Assembly: GCA_012518595.1 (NCBI GenBank)
Contig: JAAYRV010000046.1
Span: forward strand, 1 to 32,140
DNA length: 32,140 bases
Direction of reading: 5' to 3'
DNA from: Bacillota bacterium
GTDB lineage: Bacteria > Bacillota > SHA-98 > UBA4971
This document shows positions 7,516 through 16,665 of the stretch, in pieces; the first letter of the stretch is position 1; every line of letters begins with the position of its first letter. The position numbers were made by a program, and so were the translations under genes. The notes below the pieces were generated by a model. It did no database searches. It had not been told where the DNA came from and was given only the letters and a program-made list of their open reading frames with translations.

Positions 7516-7803
7516 TTGCTGGGCCAGGAGGCCGGAGGAGAAGTTGAACCCATTGGGAAAAGGAATCGGGTTGCAGTCAGTATTCTCGGGGAAGAGTATA
7601 TTATCCGCTCTGATGCTGAAACTGATCACGTAAAGGAGCTTGCAGAATCAGTGGACAAGCGGATGAGGACTGCCCTTCGCATGAATCCGCGGCTTTCCCG
7701 AGGCCAAGCGGCGATTCTGGTATGCCTTTCGCTGGCTGATGATCTTAAGAAAGCCAGACGCCGCTATGAAGAACTCATGAGCCTCGTAGAGGATGTAAGG
7801 TAG
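7516..7803 (+). CDS. zapA: Cell division protein ZapA
   Basis: ZapA bundles FtsZ filaments at the division site. The protein has the family pattern: a short beta segment RVAVSILGEEYIIRSD, then HVKELAESVDKRM, then a C-terminal helical coiled coil (ILVCLSLADDLKKARRRYEELMSL). The TTG at 7516 is preferred because an ideal ribosome binding site GGAGGTGAT (7503-7511) ends just before it. An ATG at 7501 would place that site inside the gene. This gives 95 residues. The order pheT-zapA-cvpA-polX-mutS2 is also the Bacillus order, which supports the call. Confidence 0.9.
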   Translation: MLGQEAGGEVEPIGKRNRVAVSILGEEYIIRSDAETDHVKELAESVDKRMRTALRMNPRLSRGQAAILVCLSLADDLKKARRRYEELMSLVEDVR

Positions 7804-7819
7804 AACAGGGGGAGCTGAA

Positions 7820-8407
7820 ATGGATTGGCTTAGCCTCGTGCTCTTAGCTTTCATTGGACTAATGGCTGTTACGGGGCTTAGAAAGGGCCTTGTGAGGCAA
7901 GTTCTGGGCCTTGTAGGGCTGGTCGCCTCAGTATTGCTGGCATTGCAGTACTATGATGTGGCATCAGACTATATTCTCCGGTATTTTGCTGTTCCTGAAG
8001 GGGTTGCCACTATCCTTGGTTTTGCGGCAGTCTGTCTCGGCGTGGCAGCGATAATTTCGATTTTGGGGTGGATCTGGGGAAGGCTCGTGAAATATTCGCC
8101 TGTATCAATCCTTGATTCCTTGGGAGGCGCACTGTTGGGGTTTGCAAAAGGCGCCTTGCTCGCTATGATATTGCTTTTTGTGATTTATGCCCTTCCCTTT
8201 GAAGGTGCACGCCAGACCATAGATAGTTCGTCTATTGCCAGGGAGTTGATGAACTTATCCCCGGTAATTTTCAAAAGTCTTGAGGATGTATTCCCAGGCG
8301 GAATTCCATATCTGACAAATCCGGGTAACGCAAAAACCGATGATAAGGCAGTCCCCCCCTTTTCGGTGAAGTCCGGTAAGAAGGTTAGGACAGGGGATAC
8401 TGTTTAG
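7820..8407 (+). CDS. cvpA: CvpA-family membrane protein
   Basis: This is a 195-residue integral membrane protein of the CvpA (colicin V production) family, whose cellular role in Gram-positive bacteria is not settled. Four hydrophobic segments are visible, at about residues 3-17, 26-43, 64-90 and 105-130. The N-terminal pattern MDWLSLVLLAFIGLMAVTGL with RKGLVRQV and the later SILDSLGGALLGFAKG are typical of the family. A hydrophilic C-terminal tail follows. The ATG follows AGGGGGAG. It sits 16 bases after zapA and 30 bases before polX and is probably cotranscribed with them. Confidence 0.88.
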   Translation: MDWLSLVLLAFIGLMAVTGLRKGLVRQVLGLVGLVASVLLALQYYDVASDYILRYFAVPEGVATILGFAAVCLGVAAIISILGWIWGRLVKYSPVSILDSLGGALLGFAKGALLAMILLFVIYALPFEGARQTIDSSSIARELMNLSPVIFKSLEDVFPGGIPYLTNPGNAKTDDKAVPPFSVKSGKKVRTGDTV

Positions 8408-8437
8408 GTGAATCAAGGTTAACAGGGGGTTGTTTGT

Positions 8438-10171
8438 TTGGCTAACGCCGGCATTGCGGCGATTTTCCGTGAATTCGCAGAGTTTTTGGAGCTTAAGGGT
8501 GAAAACCCATTTAAGATAAGAGCCTACAGACGAGCTGCGGACATTCTGGAAGACCTCAATGAAGATGCTGCCGAGCTCGCCAGGGAAGGGCAGCTGAAGA
8601 ACATCCAAGGGATAGGCAAGGCCATGGAAGAGAAAACTCGGGAGATTGCGGACACCGGGACTCTTGAGGCGCTGGAGGACTTAAGAGCTGAGTATCCTCC
8701 CGGCGTGATGGACATGATGAGAAGGGTTCCCGGAATAGGGCCAAAGACGGCATCATTGGTATTCCGCCGGCTCGGAGTGGCCGGTATTGACCAACTGGAA
8801 GAAGCCGCCCGGTCAGGAAAGTTGAGGACGCTCCCGGGTATGGGGCAAAAGTCCGAGGAAAACATACTGATAGCTATAGAAAAACTAAAAAAAGAAGATA
8901 TGACTCGCATCCCTCTTGTGATAGCGGATAGGCTTTGTGCGAGCCTAATTAATTTCATAAGTTCTCACGTAGGGCCGAGTGAGATATCTGCGGCAGGCAG
9001 CGTAAGAAGACGCAAAGAAACCTGTGGTGACGTAGATGTGGTCCTGGGGATCGACGATTCATCCCGCATTTCAGATCTTATAAGGTCATGGAGTGGGTTC
9101 CTTTCCATGAACTCTTCCAATGAAGACAGGGTCGTGTTTACCGCCGGCGGTGATGTGGAGGTGGATATCTCCATTGTGAAGCCGGAGGAGTTTCCATTTG
9201 CGCTTTTGTCGACAACCGGTTCAAAGTTGCACTATAACGGTCTTAAGTCTATTGCAAGTAGACTAGGGCTGAAACTGACAAGACACGGTCTTTTCCGTGA
9301 AAAAGGTGAAAGCTTGGATGCGGGAGATGAGGCAGACATATACGAAGCCCTGGGGATGGAGTATATCCCGCCCGAGCTGCGTGAGATGACAGGTGAAATC
9401 GAGGTTGCATTAGAGCGGCGCTTGCCTCGGCTTTTGGTTGCCGAAGACATCCGCGGGGACCTTCATATGCACACAAATTGGAGTGACGGCACGGAGTCTG
9501 TTGAGTCTATGGTTGAGGCTGCTCAAGCCTTAGGATATGAATATGTTGCAATCACGGATCATTCAAAATCCCTGAAGGTTGCGAGAGGACTCTCGGAAAC
9601 GAGGCTTTTCAAGCAGTTGGAGATTTTGAGACGGCTTCGGGACAGATTTCCCGGAATCCATGTGCTATCCGGAATTGAGTTGGAGATTCTAAAAGACGGC
9701 AATCTCGATTACCCTGATACCGTCTTGTCTCATCTTGACATAGTCGTAGCGTCTGTGCACTCTGCCTTCGGGCAGCCTGAAGACGTTATGACCAGTCGTA
9801 TAGTTAAGGCAATTCAAAGTGGAAGCGTAGACATAATTGCTCATCCTACAGGGCGGGTGCTTGGCAGGCGCTTAGGTTATGACGTAGATATGGATACTGT
9901 CATACAGGAAGCAGCCAGGCACAATGTAGCCTTGGAGATTAACGCGTACCCTGAAAGAATGGACTTGGACTCTGTGTGGGCGCGAAAGGCAGCGGAAGCC
10001 GGCGCTTACATCGTCATCAACACAGACTCTCATAATACGAATGAGCTTCGTTTCATGTCATACGGCCTGGATGTCGCAAGACGCGCATGGCTTGAACAGT
10101 CCCACGTGATTAACACTTGGCCTCTGTCAAAGCTCCAAGCTTGGCTCAAGAGACGTCGCATGAGAGTCTGA
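8438..10171 (+). CDS. polX: DNA polymerase/3'-5' exonuclease PolX
   Basis: This is a family X repair polymerase that fills short gaps and carries a PHP-domain 3'-5' exonuclease. Its 577 residues show N-terminal helix-hairpin-helix segments (IQGIGKAMEEKTREI near 54-68; VPGIGPKTASLVFRRLG near 95-111), the nucleotidyltransferase motif AGSVRRRKETCGDVDVVLG (about 186-204) with two catalytic Asp, and a third Asp in VEVDISIV (near 244). The C-terminal PHP domain starts at DLHMHTNWSDGT (about 341-352) and includes AITDHSKSL, GIELEIL, IAHPTGR and NTDSHN. The TTG start at 8438 follows AGGGGGT. Length and domain order match the Bacillus enzyme. Confidence 0.97.
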   Translation: MANAGIAAIFREFAEFLELKGENPFKIRAYRRAADILEDLNEDAAELAREGQLKNIQGIGKAMEEKTREIADTGTLEALEDLRAEYPPGVMDMMRRVPGIGPKTASLVFRRLGVAGIDQLEEAARSGKLRTLPGMGQKSEENILIAIEKLKKEDMTRIPLVIADRLCASLINFISSHVGPSEISAAGSVRRRKETCGDVDVVLGIDDSSRISDLIRSWSGFLSMNSSNEDRVVFTAGGDVEVDISIVKPEEFPFALLSTTGSKLHYNGLKSIASRLGLKLTRHGLFREKGESLDAGDEADIYEALGMEYIPPELREMTGEIEVALERRLPRLLVAEDIRGDLHMHTNWSDGTESVESMVEAAQALGYEYVAITDHSKSLKVARGLSETRLFKQLEILRRLRDRFPGIHVLSGIELEILKDGNLDYPDTVLSHLDIVVASVHSAFGQPEDVMTSRIVKAIQSGSVDIIAHPTGRVLGRRLGYDVDMDTVIQEAARHNVALEINAYPERMDLDSVWARKAAEAGAYIVINTDSHNTNELRFMSYGLDVARRAWLEQSHVINTWPLSKLQAWLKRRRMRV

Positions 10172-10296
10172 CTTCATACGGACTTCTTTCTATTCCCTCG
10201 AGAATCACACATGCAGAATACATGTCTGAGATTGCACTCATACTACAATCAAGAAGCACCGACGCCTGAAAAGTAAGGGCGAAGGGGTGTTTATAG

Positions 10297-11001
10297 ATGC
10301 TTTCCACTGTACTCAAAACAGTATTTATGTATACATTCGTGCTCTTTGTCACGAGGGTGATGGGGAAGAGGGAAATCGGGCAACTGTCCCCCTTTGACCT
10401 TGTTGTGGCTATCATGATTGCGGATCTTGCAGCTATGCCGCTGGAGGAGAAGTCAATCCACATACATGATGCGATCGTTCCCATTGCTGTATTGGCCATT
10501 GCTGAGGTGCTGTTCGCATTTTTGACACTAAGGAGCGAAAAGGCCAGATCTTTAATCAGCGGGAAATCTTCTATTGTTGTGAGAGACGGGAAAATATTAG
10601 AAGGCGCGTTAAGGGAACTCCGTTATAACATAGATGACCTATTATCAGGGTTACGTGAGAAAGACGTATCCAATATCCAAGATGTGGAGTTTGCGATCCT
10701 GGAAGGGTCAGGCAGATTAAGCGTGATTTTGAAATCTCAAGCAAGGCCCGTGACCCCCAGGGATCTTGGAATCACAACTTCATATGAAGGCTTGCCTTAT
10801 CCCCTTGTTACAGACGGAGAGGTAAAGTACAAGTACCTGGACCAGCTCGGGCTTACCATAGCGTGGCTTAAGGAAGAACTCCGAAAAAAGGGTGTAAAGG
10901 ACCCTGCTGACGTGTTGCTTGCAAGTCTGGACACATCCGGGGAACTCTATGTTGTGAAGAAAGAAAGCGCTGAACTCCGTGATCTGAAAACTAAGGAATA
11001 A
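10297..11001 (+). CDS. DUF421 (YetF/YcaP-like) membrane protein
   Basis: This is a 234-residue inner-membrane protein of the DUF421 family, of unknown biochemical function; Bacillus relatives such as YetF are sporulation- or germination-associated. Three N-terminal membrane segments are visible (about residues 1-20, 30-48 and 60-85), with the family motif RVMGKREIGQLSPFDLVVAI. They are followed by a soluble region containing the repeated beta fold: VVRDGKILEGALRELRYNIDDLL and the Tyr-rich linker to the C-terminus. The ATG follows GAAGGGGTG. Its insertion between polX and mutS2, which are neighbours in Bacillus, is lineage-specific and does not by itself suggest a repair role. Confidence 0.88.
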   Translation: MLSTVLKTVFMYTFVLFVTRVMGKREIGQLSPFDLVVAIMIADLAAMPLEEKSIHIHDAIVPIAVLAIAEVLFAFLTLRSEKARSLISGKSSIVVRDGKILEGALRELRYNIDDLLSGLREKDVSNIQDVEFAILEGSGRLSVILKSQARPVTPRDLGITTSYEGLPYPLVTDGEVKYKYLDQLGLTIAWLKEELRKKGVKDPADVLLASLDTSGELYVVKKESAELRDLKTKE

Positions 11002-11016
11002 GGTGGGACCTTCACT

Positions 11017-11607
11017 ATGGAGCTTTCAAAGGAATTCCGCGAGCGGTTCATCAAGACTCTCCAAGGCAGAGACTATGTTCTTTACGGAGGTCTTCTGGAG
11101 CTTGCGAGACAGCGTGGCTTGAAGCGCATCAGCACTAAGGTCATTCAGATCCCTTCTATGGATAACGGGATGTACGGTGTGGTAGAGGCTGAAATTGAGA
11201 CTGAAGACGGGTTGTTTACGGAAGTAGGGGATGCGTCACCTGATAGCGTAAATCGAGCGATACAGCCTCACCTCTTGAGAATGGCTGCGACACGAGCGAA
11301 GGCTCGAGCCATGCGAGACGCTGTGGGTATAGATATGGTGGCCCTGGAGGAACTTGGGGATACGCTTCTTTCAGATGAAACAACTGTACCTGATAATCCC
11401 GAGGATCTGATTCTCACCTTTGGCAAGTACGTCCGAAAATCCCTTGGACAGGTAGTAAGGCAGGATCCCGGATATGTGGCTTGGCTTGCAGAAAATGCCA
11501 GGGATGAAGGTGTGAAGCAGGCTGCCCGGAACGTCCTGGAGCAGCAAGCTCAAGTGGAACCAGGCGACTTTCCCGAGGTTCGTATTGAGAGGCCGCCTGC
11601 TCATTAG
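11017..11607 (+). CDS. Rad52-like annealing-type protein with ExoX-like C-terminal domain
   Basis: This is a 196-residue soluble protein. The N-terminal two thirds (about 12-118) contain the sequence pattern of Rad52/Sak-type DNA annealing proteins as I recall it: VEAEIETEDGLFTEVGDASP, then HLLRMAATRAKARAMRDAVG and MVALEELGD. The C-terminal segment ILTFGKYVRKSLGQVVRQDP followed by GYVAWLAENA (about 129-158) resembles the short domain found after the nuclease in ExoX-like proteins, and stands here without any nuclease. It begins 15 bases after the DUF421 gene with AAGGTGGG before the ATG, and precedes mutS2. A role in single-strand annealing or repair is inferred from this resemblance and from flanking polX and mutS2. 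No catalytic residues are recognised. Confidence 0.65.
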   Translation: MELSKEFRERFIKTLQGRDYVLYGGLLELARQRGLKRISTKVIQIPSMDNGMYGVVEAEIETEDGLFTEVGDASPDSVNRAIQPHLLRMAATRAKARAMRDAVGIDMVALEELGDTLLSDETTVPDNPEDLILTFGKYVRKSLGQVVRQDPGYVAWLAENARDEGVKQAARNVLEQQAQVEPGDFPEVRIERPPAH

Positions 11608-11631
11608 AACCTGTTCTCAAAGTCCCCGTAA

Positions 11632-11640
11632 TGTTATAAT
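11632..11640 (+). promoter_or_regulatory. Extended -10 promoter for mutS2
   Basis: TGTTATAAT at 11632-11640 is a full extended -10 element in the 83-base gap before mutS2. No good -35 box is seen. It suggests mutS2 can be transcribed independently of the polX group. Confidence 0.5.
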
Positions 11641-11690
11641 GATCCCTGACAGCTGAGGAAAGCCCAGCGCATGTCAGGGGGTTTATCAAT

Positions 11691-14102
11691 TTGGACGAAA
11701 GGTCAATTCGCGTACTGGAATTTCACAAGATAAAAGAGCGTCTGGAGGCGTGTTGCGCAACGAACCTGGGAAAGGAACTTGCACACAGCCTTCGGCCGGT
11801 AACCGAGGCGTACGAGGTTAAGAGGAGACAGAGAGAGACTACTGAAGGCAGGGCAATCTTATCTGCAGGCAGTGCCGTATCCCTTGGAGGAGTCCGTGAT
11901 ATCCGCACTATTGTGGAGCGGGCTGTCATCGGGGGAACTCTTACGCCCGAGGAGCTCCTTGACGTGTCATCGACACTTAGCGCGGCTATGAGACTTAGAA
12001 AATTCATCAAAGAGCTGGACTCGGATTTTGAGATCCTCAGGGAATATGCTGAACGGATTGTCCCGCAACCTGATATTGTCAGGGAAGTTGAACGATGTAT
12101 TGACGAGTATGGCAATGTGGTAGATCACGCCAGTTCCGAACTGGCCAGGGTAAGATCGCAGATACGGACAGCAAACAACAGGATTCGTGAGAAGCTTGAT
12201 TCTATAATCAAATCACAGGAGTTCCATCGCCACCTCCAGGAGTCCATTATTACCCTGCGTTCAGGGAGATTTGTGGTTCCTGTAAAGCAGGAGTCGCGAG
12301 CGTCTGTGCCAGGGATAGTCCATGACAGATCTCAAAGCGGCCAAACTCTCTTTATCGAACCCATGCCTATAGTAGATCTTAACAACGAGCTGACACAACT
12401 TGCCGGCAAAGAGAAGGAAGAAGTCGAGAAAATTTTGAGGGCGCTGTCTTCCGGAGTGAGTGGGGCAAGCCCTGAGATCCTTGATACAGTGAGCGCGCTT
12501 GGCGCCATAGATTTTGCTTTGGCCAAGGGCAGGCTCAGTCTTGACATGAAGGCTCAGGAACCTGATGTGAACAGCCGGGGATATCTTAAGATCCGTGAAG
12601 GCAGGCATCCGCTTCTTAGAGGTGACGTTGTCCCTATCGATGTGGAACTTGGGAAGGATTTTAGAACATTAGTGGTAACCGGGCCGAATACAGGGGGCAA
12701 AACCGTCACTCTAAAGACCATAGGGCTTTTCGCGCTTATGACTTTGGCCGGGTTGCACCTTCCGGCTTTATCCGGGACTCAAATGCCTGTATTTTCCCAG
12801 GTTTTCGCTGATATCGGCGATGAACAGAGCATTGAACAAAGCTTGTCCACATTCTCATCGCATATGACTCACATAGTTAAGATCCTGCAGCAGGTGGACT
12901 TGCGCTCCCTGGTTCTCCTGGATGAACTCGGTGCAGGCACTGATCCTCAGGAAGGGGCAGCCCTTGGTGTAGCAATCTTGAAATACCTGCATGAGCGGGG
13001 CGCTTCCACTGTGGTCACTACCCACCTTAGTGAGCTAAAAACATTCGCTTATGAATACGAAGGCGTAGAAAACGCGTCATGTGAATTTGATGTTGAAACG
13101 CTGAAGCCCACGTACCGCTTGATTATGGGCCTGCCTGGAGGCTCTTGCGCGCTTGCTGTCGCGTCCAGGCTTGGGTTGCCTGAAGAGGTAATCACTGTTG
13201 CCCGGAGCCATCTTGGGGAAGATAGGATTCAGGTGGATTCGATCATAGCCGAAATGGAGCGAACCATGCGGGATCTGGAATCGCAAAGAGCGGAAGCTGA
13301 GAGGGCCAGGGAAGATGCGGAAAGACTGAGACAACAACAAGAAAGTGCAATCAAACAGATTGAAGAGAAGAGACTTGAGGTCTTAAGAAAGGCAAAGGAT
13401 GAGGCTGACAGCATGTTAGCGCAGGCAAGAGGTGACATAGCAGTAATCATCAAACGTCTGCGCGAAGGATCCCGGCTGCAAAGGAGTGTCATTGATGACG
13501 AAGCGCGAAAGGCCAGGGAGGCTCTGAAGGACGTATCTGACAGAGCGCTTTCCATCGAAGAGGAATTACCCGGTAGAGACATGGCAGGGGTAGCGACAGA
13601 CAGCCTGAGACCTTTGAAGCCTTATGAAGCGGAGGCAGGCGTTGAGGTTTTTGTGGGGAGACTGGGTCAAATAGGGCAAGTTAATTGGGTATCAGGTGAA
13701 GGTGATGATGTAGAAGTTCAGGTAGGCAGTATGAAAGTTCTTGTGCCGGTTGAAGATTTGTTCGTACAGGAAGACGGCGACGATTCTCCAAAGAAGCCTT
13801 CTCATAAAGGACAAGTCTATCTTTCACCGATTACCCGGGAAAAAGCCCTGGTTGTTTCTACAGAGCTGGATGTACGCGGGCATACCGTGGACGAAGCCAT
13901 AGCTGAAGTGGATAAGTACTTAGACGATGCTTGTCTTGCGGGATTATCAAGGGTAACGATTATTCACGGCAAGGGGACAGGCGCTCTGAAGCAAGCAGTG
14001 CGTAAGTTTTTGAAGGAACATTCTCATGTAGACGCAGCCTTGCCCGGAGGACTGTCTGAAGGCGGTGACGGAGTAACCATAGTCTCAGTGCGTGGAATGT
14101 AG
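11691..14102 (+). CDS. mutS2: Endonuclease MutS2
   Basis: This is a MutS paralogue that lacks the mismatch-recognition domain. In other bacteria it suppresses homologous recombination or acts on collided ribosomes through its Smr nuclease. The 803 residues are the normal length. They include an N-terminal core and lever region, the Walker A motif TGPNTGGKT (about 329-337), Walker B LVLLDELGAGTDPQEGAALG (about 405-424), a long coiled coil (about 515-640), a KOW-like segment around GRLGQIGQV, and a C-terminal Smr domain with LDVRGHTVDEA (about 724) and HGKGTGAL (about 758). The TTG start follows CAGGGGGT at 8 bases; no ATG is suitably placed. It is the last plus-strand gene of the first half and faces the PBP gene. 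Confidence 0.97.
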   Translation: MDERSIRVLEFHKIKERLEACCATNLGKELAHSLRPVTEAYEVKRRQRETTEGRAILSAGSAVSLGGVRDIRTIVERAVIGGTLTPEELLDVSSTLSAAMRLRKFIKELDSDFEILREYAERIVPQPDIVREVERCIDEYGNVVDHASSELARVRSQIRTANNRIREKLDSIIKSQEFHRHLQESIITLRSGRFVVPVKQESRASVPGIVHDRSQSGQTLFIEPMPIVDLNNELTQLAGKEKEEVEKILRALSSGVSGASPEILDTVSALGAIDFALAKGRLSLDMKAQEPDVNSRGYLKIREGRHPLLRGDVVPIDVELGKDFRTLVVTGPNTGGKTVTLKTIGLFALMTLAGLHLPALSGTQMPVFSQVFADIGDEQSIEQSLSTFSSHMTHIVKILQQVDLRSLVLLDELGAGTDPQEGAALGVAILKYLHERGASTVVTTHLSELKTFAYEYEGVENASCEFDVETLKPTYRLIMGLPGGSCALAVASRLGLPEEVITVARSHLGEDRIQVDSIIAEMERTMRDLESQRAEAERAREDAERLRQQQESAIKQIEEKRLEVLRKAKDEADSMLAQARGDIAVIIKRLREGSRLQRSVIDDEARKAREALKDVSDRALSIEEELPGRDMAGVATDSLRPLKPYEAEAGVEVFVGRLGQIGQVNWVSGEGDDVEVQVGSMKVLVPVEDLFVQEDGDDSPKKPSHKGQVYLSPITREKALVVSTELDVRGHTVDEAIAEVDKYLDDACLAGLSRVTIIHGKGTGALKQAVRKFLKEHSHVDAALPGGLSEGGDGVTIVSVRGM

Positions 14103-14219
14103 CAGGTATGCAGTCCCCGAGTGCAACACCGGCCTTAGAAAACGTACATACCTTGCGGGGCCACCCTGTACAGTACGTACACTTTCTGGAACCGGCGACC
14201 ACTTATGGTGGTGATCTAC

Positions 14220-16475
14220 TTAGTTGGGGTTATCTTCGTATGAAAACGATGAGTCTTCAGGCTCCAAAGATTCTTGTGAACGGGCGCTATGGGAATCCGT
14301 TGTCCACCAGGTATGCACTTGACATGTTACCCGTGGAATTGACTGCCCTTGCGCAATCGTCCCGTCATGGAGGATCCTAAGGCCGTTAGACGCCAAGTAC
14401 CTGCGCCTTTCAACTTGATCAGGAGGGCAATATCTGCCTGCAAGCTGTCCTGATTCAGCGCAGACATCCACCTCTTGGATTCGCGTGTGTAAATAGCAGA
14501 GCTGCCTGGGTTCAGTACCTTCAACGAAAACTTCCGTTGTTGTGTTAGGACATGATTCACCTGCGAGCATACCTGATTCGGTGCAGATCTTGGAGAAAAC
14601 AACACCGCTTGGCACAGGGAATTCACTTACGGGCATGTCTTTGAGGGCTTCTTTCATATATGCTCCCCAGATTGCTGCTGCTTTACCGCTTCCGATTCTG
14701 GTCCCCCCGTAAATCATGGGCTTTTGCTGAACATCATTGCCTATCCAGATGCAGGTTACAAGTTCAGGAGTGAACCCCACAAACCAGGCGTTTGTATATT
14801 CCGTAGTTGTGCCTGTCTTTCCTGCTGCCGGTCTGCCTATATTCGCTGACTTCCCTGTCCCCCGTGTAATGACTCCTCGAAGCATATCAGTGACTACGTA
14901 AGCAGTCTGTTCGTCCAGCGCCACCTGTCTCTTGGGAGTATTTCGTTCCAGCACATTGCCGTTTGCGTCTTCGACTCTGAGTATCGCTACAGGTTCAGCC
15001 TTAATGCCCTGATTAGCGAAAACAGCATAGGCTGTCGCCATCTCCAAAGGAGTTACACCACGGGTCAGTCCTCCAAGCACAAGAGAGAGATTCATGTCAT
15101 TAAGGCGTCCTGATTCCACGAGACTCGTTATCCCCAAGGATTTTGCCATCTTGATTGCATTGGATGTTCCGATTTGATCCAAGAGCTTCACAGACGGGAC
15201 ATTAATGGAATCTTCAAGGGCTTGACGAGCGGTCACCGGGCCGCGAAACTTCTTATCGTTGTTTACCGGCGCCCACGGTTCGGCTTGTCCGGGGATGACA
15301 TACTCCACAGGTGAATCATCCAGTATAGTTGCAGGAGTATAGCCGGCTTGGAGTGCAGCAGTATACACAAAAGGCTTAAAAGCGGAGCCCGGCTGTCTAT
15401 AGGACATAACAGCTCTGTTAAACTCATCCTCACCTCTACCGCCTACCATTGCCCTGATATAGCCTTCCCGCGTATCCAGAACTACCATGGCTGCTTGGGG
15501 CTGGGTAAGTCCTTTTGAATCCTTACCTCCATCAGGCAGGTTGGAAAGGAGTATCTGGTTGGCCAGATTCTGAAGCCTAAGGTCGAGAGTTGTGTAAACC
15601 TTTAGGCCACCTTTGTATACTGTCTCATGCCCATACTTTGATACCAGGTAATCCCGGATATAATCAACAAAATAGGGCGCTATTTGCTTAGAAGGCCTGG
15701 GCTCGATTACACCAAGAGGGGCTTCCATGGCAGATTGGGCTTCATCTTCTGATATGTATCCGAGAAGCGCCATACGTTTTAGCACAACCGACCGGCGCGT
15801 CTTGGCGGATTCCGGGTGTTGTGTCGGCGAGTAGATGTATGCATTGCGTAGAATACCCCCGAGAAGCGCTGATTCAGGCAGGTTCAGGTAGCGAACGCTT
15901 TTGCCGAAATATCCTTGAGATGCAGCTTCCACTCCGTAGACTGCTTGACCGGGAAAGAAATAGACTTCGTTCAGATATAGTTCGAGGATTTGGTCTTTTG
16001 TATAAGTACGTTCCAATTGGATAGCGTACAGCAGTTCTTGAAGTTTTCTTGTCCATGTTCTTTCATGGGTAAGGAAGGCATTCTTTGCAAGTTGCTGGGT
16101 GATAGTGCTTCCGCCTTGTACGATTTTTCCTTCACGGATATCTACGAGGGCAGCCCTGATTATCCCCATAAAGTCCACACCGTGATGATCACGGAATTTC
16201 CAATCTTCAACTGCAATGACTGCATCTTGCAACTCTTTCGGGATTTCAGAGAGGGGTACCCATACTCGATTCTCAATGTATAGTCGGGAAATGAGTTTGT
16301 TATTTACGTCATATATTCTAGTGGCTTCAATCGGCCTGTACTCGAAATCTTCCAGCGCGGGCATACTCTTTAGCGCTGCTGAGATCACACCGATTAGGAC
16401 TCCGGATCCGATGCACAGCAAGAAGATAAGCCCGATAGCCAGGATGGACAGAATACGGCCACTACCTTTCGACAT
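14220..16475 (-). CDS. Class A penicillin-binding protein (PBP1A-type transglycosylase/transpeptidase)
   Basis: This bifunctional enzyme polymerises and cross-links peptidoglycan outside the membrane. From the ATG at 16475 it has 751 residues: a short cytoplasmic start MSKGSGR, one membrane segment (about 8-30), a GT51 glycosyltransferase domain with the catalytic-Glu motif VEDWKFRDHHGVDF and the motif GGSTITQQLAKN, and a transpeptidase domain with SAFK (about 364), SIN (about 421) and KTGTT (about 551). The C-terminus carries two Cys-containing repeats (ESGMLAGESCP and ESGQLAGRYCP), as in clostridial PBP1A, and an acidic tail. An in-frame ATG at 16559 is rejected because it lies upstream of the likely transcription start and lacks a ribosome binding site, whereas AGAGAGG precedes 16475. 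Confidence 0.95.
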   Translation of the reverse strand: MSKGSGRILSILAIGLIFLLCIGSGVLIGVISAALKSMPALEDFEYRPIEATRIYDVNNKLISRLYIENRVWVPLSEIPKELQDAVIAVEDWKFRDHHGVDFMGIIRAALVDIREGKIVQGGSTITQQLAKNAFLTHERTWTRKLQELLYAIQLERTYTKDQILELYLNEVYFFPGQAVYGVEAASQGYFGKSVRYLNLPESALLGGILRNAYIYSPTQHPESAKTRRSVVLKRMALLGYISEDEAQSAMEAPLGVIEPRPSKQIAPYFVDYIRDYLVSKYGHETVYKGGLKVYTTLDLRLQNLANQILLSNLPDGGKDSKGLTQPQAAMVVLDTREGYIRAMVGGRGEDEFNRAVMSYRQPGSAFKPFVYTAALQAGYTPATILDDSPVEYVIPGQAEPWAPVNNDKKFRGPVTARQALEDSINVPSVKLLDQIGTSNAIKMAKSLGITSLVESGRLNDMNLSLVLGGLTRGVTPLEMATAYAVFANQGIKAEPVAILRVEDANGNVLERNTPKRQVALDEQTAYVVTDMLRGVITRGTGKSANIGRPAAGKTGTTTEYTNAWFVGFTPELVTCIWIGNDVQQKPMIYGGTRIGSGKAAAIWGAYMKEALKDMPVSEFPVPSGVVFSKICTESGMLAGESCPNTTTEVFVEGTEPRQLCYLHTRIQEVDVCAESGQLAGRYCPPDQVERRRYLASNGLRILHDGTIAQGQSIPRVTCQVHTWWTTDSHSARSQESLEPEDSSFSYEDNPN

Positions 16476-16539
16476 CTGCGATGCCTCTCTTTCAAGTTTA
16501 GCGTTTCCTTTTGAGCTGTCTACCCAACTATTAGAGTTA

Positions 16540-16570
16540 ATTATAACACAGTGGTCCATGTTTGCGTCAA
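16540..16570 (-). promoter_or_regulatory. Promoter for the PBP1A gene
   Basis: Read on the minus strand, TTGACG (16570-16565) is followed after 19 bases by TATAAT (16545-16540), which is preceded by TGT to make an extended -10. The start point would be near 16533, inside the apparent longer reading frame. This supports the downstream ATG at 16475. Confidence 0.65.
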
Positions 16571-16665
16571 CACAGTGGTGCTGCTGTGATCTGAGTCAAG
16601 TTCCGGTGGGCAGAAGTTCACCTGTTATTCCTATGTCTCAAGGATAATCCGCAAGGCGCCGCTTA

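Noticed and set aside
14103-14219. Terminator between convergent mutS2 and the PBP gene
   Set aside because: Only weak inverted repeats (ACCAC/GTGGT; TGTAC/GTACA) without T-runs are visible.
16476-16559. N-terminal extension of the PBP1A gene from ATG 16559
   Set aside because: The likely promoter lies inside it, no ribosome binding site precedes it, and the added residues are not family-like.
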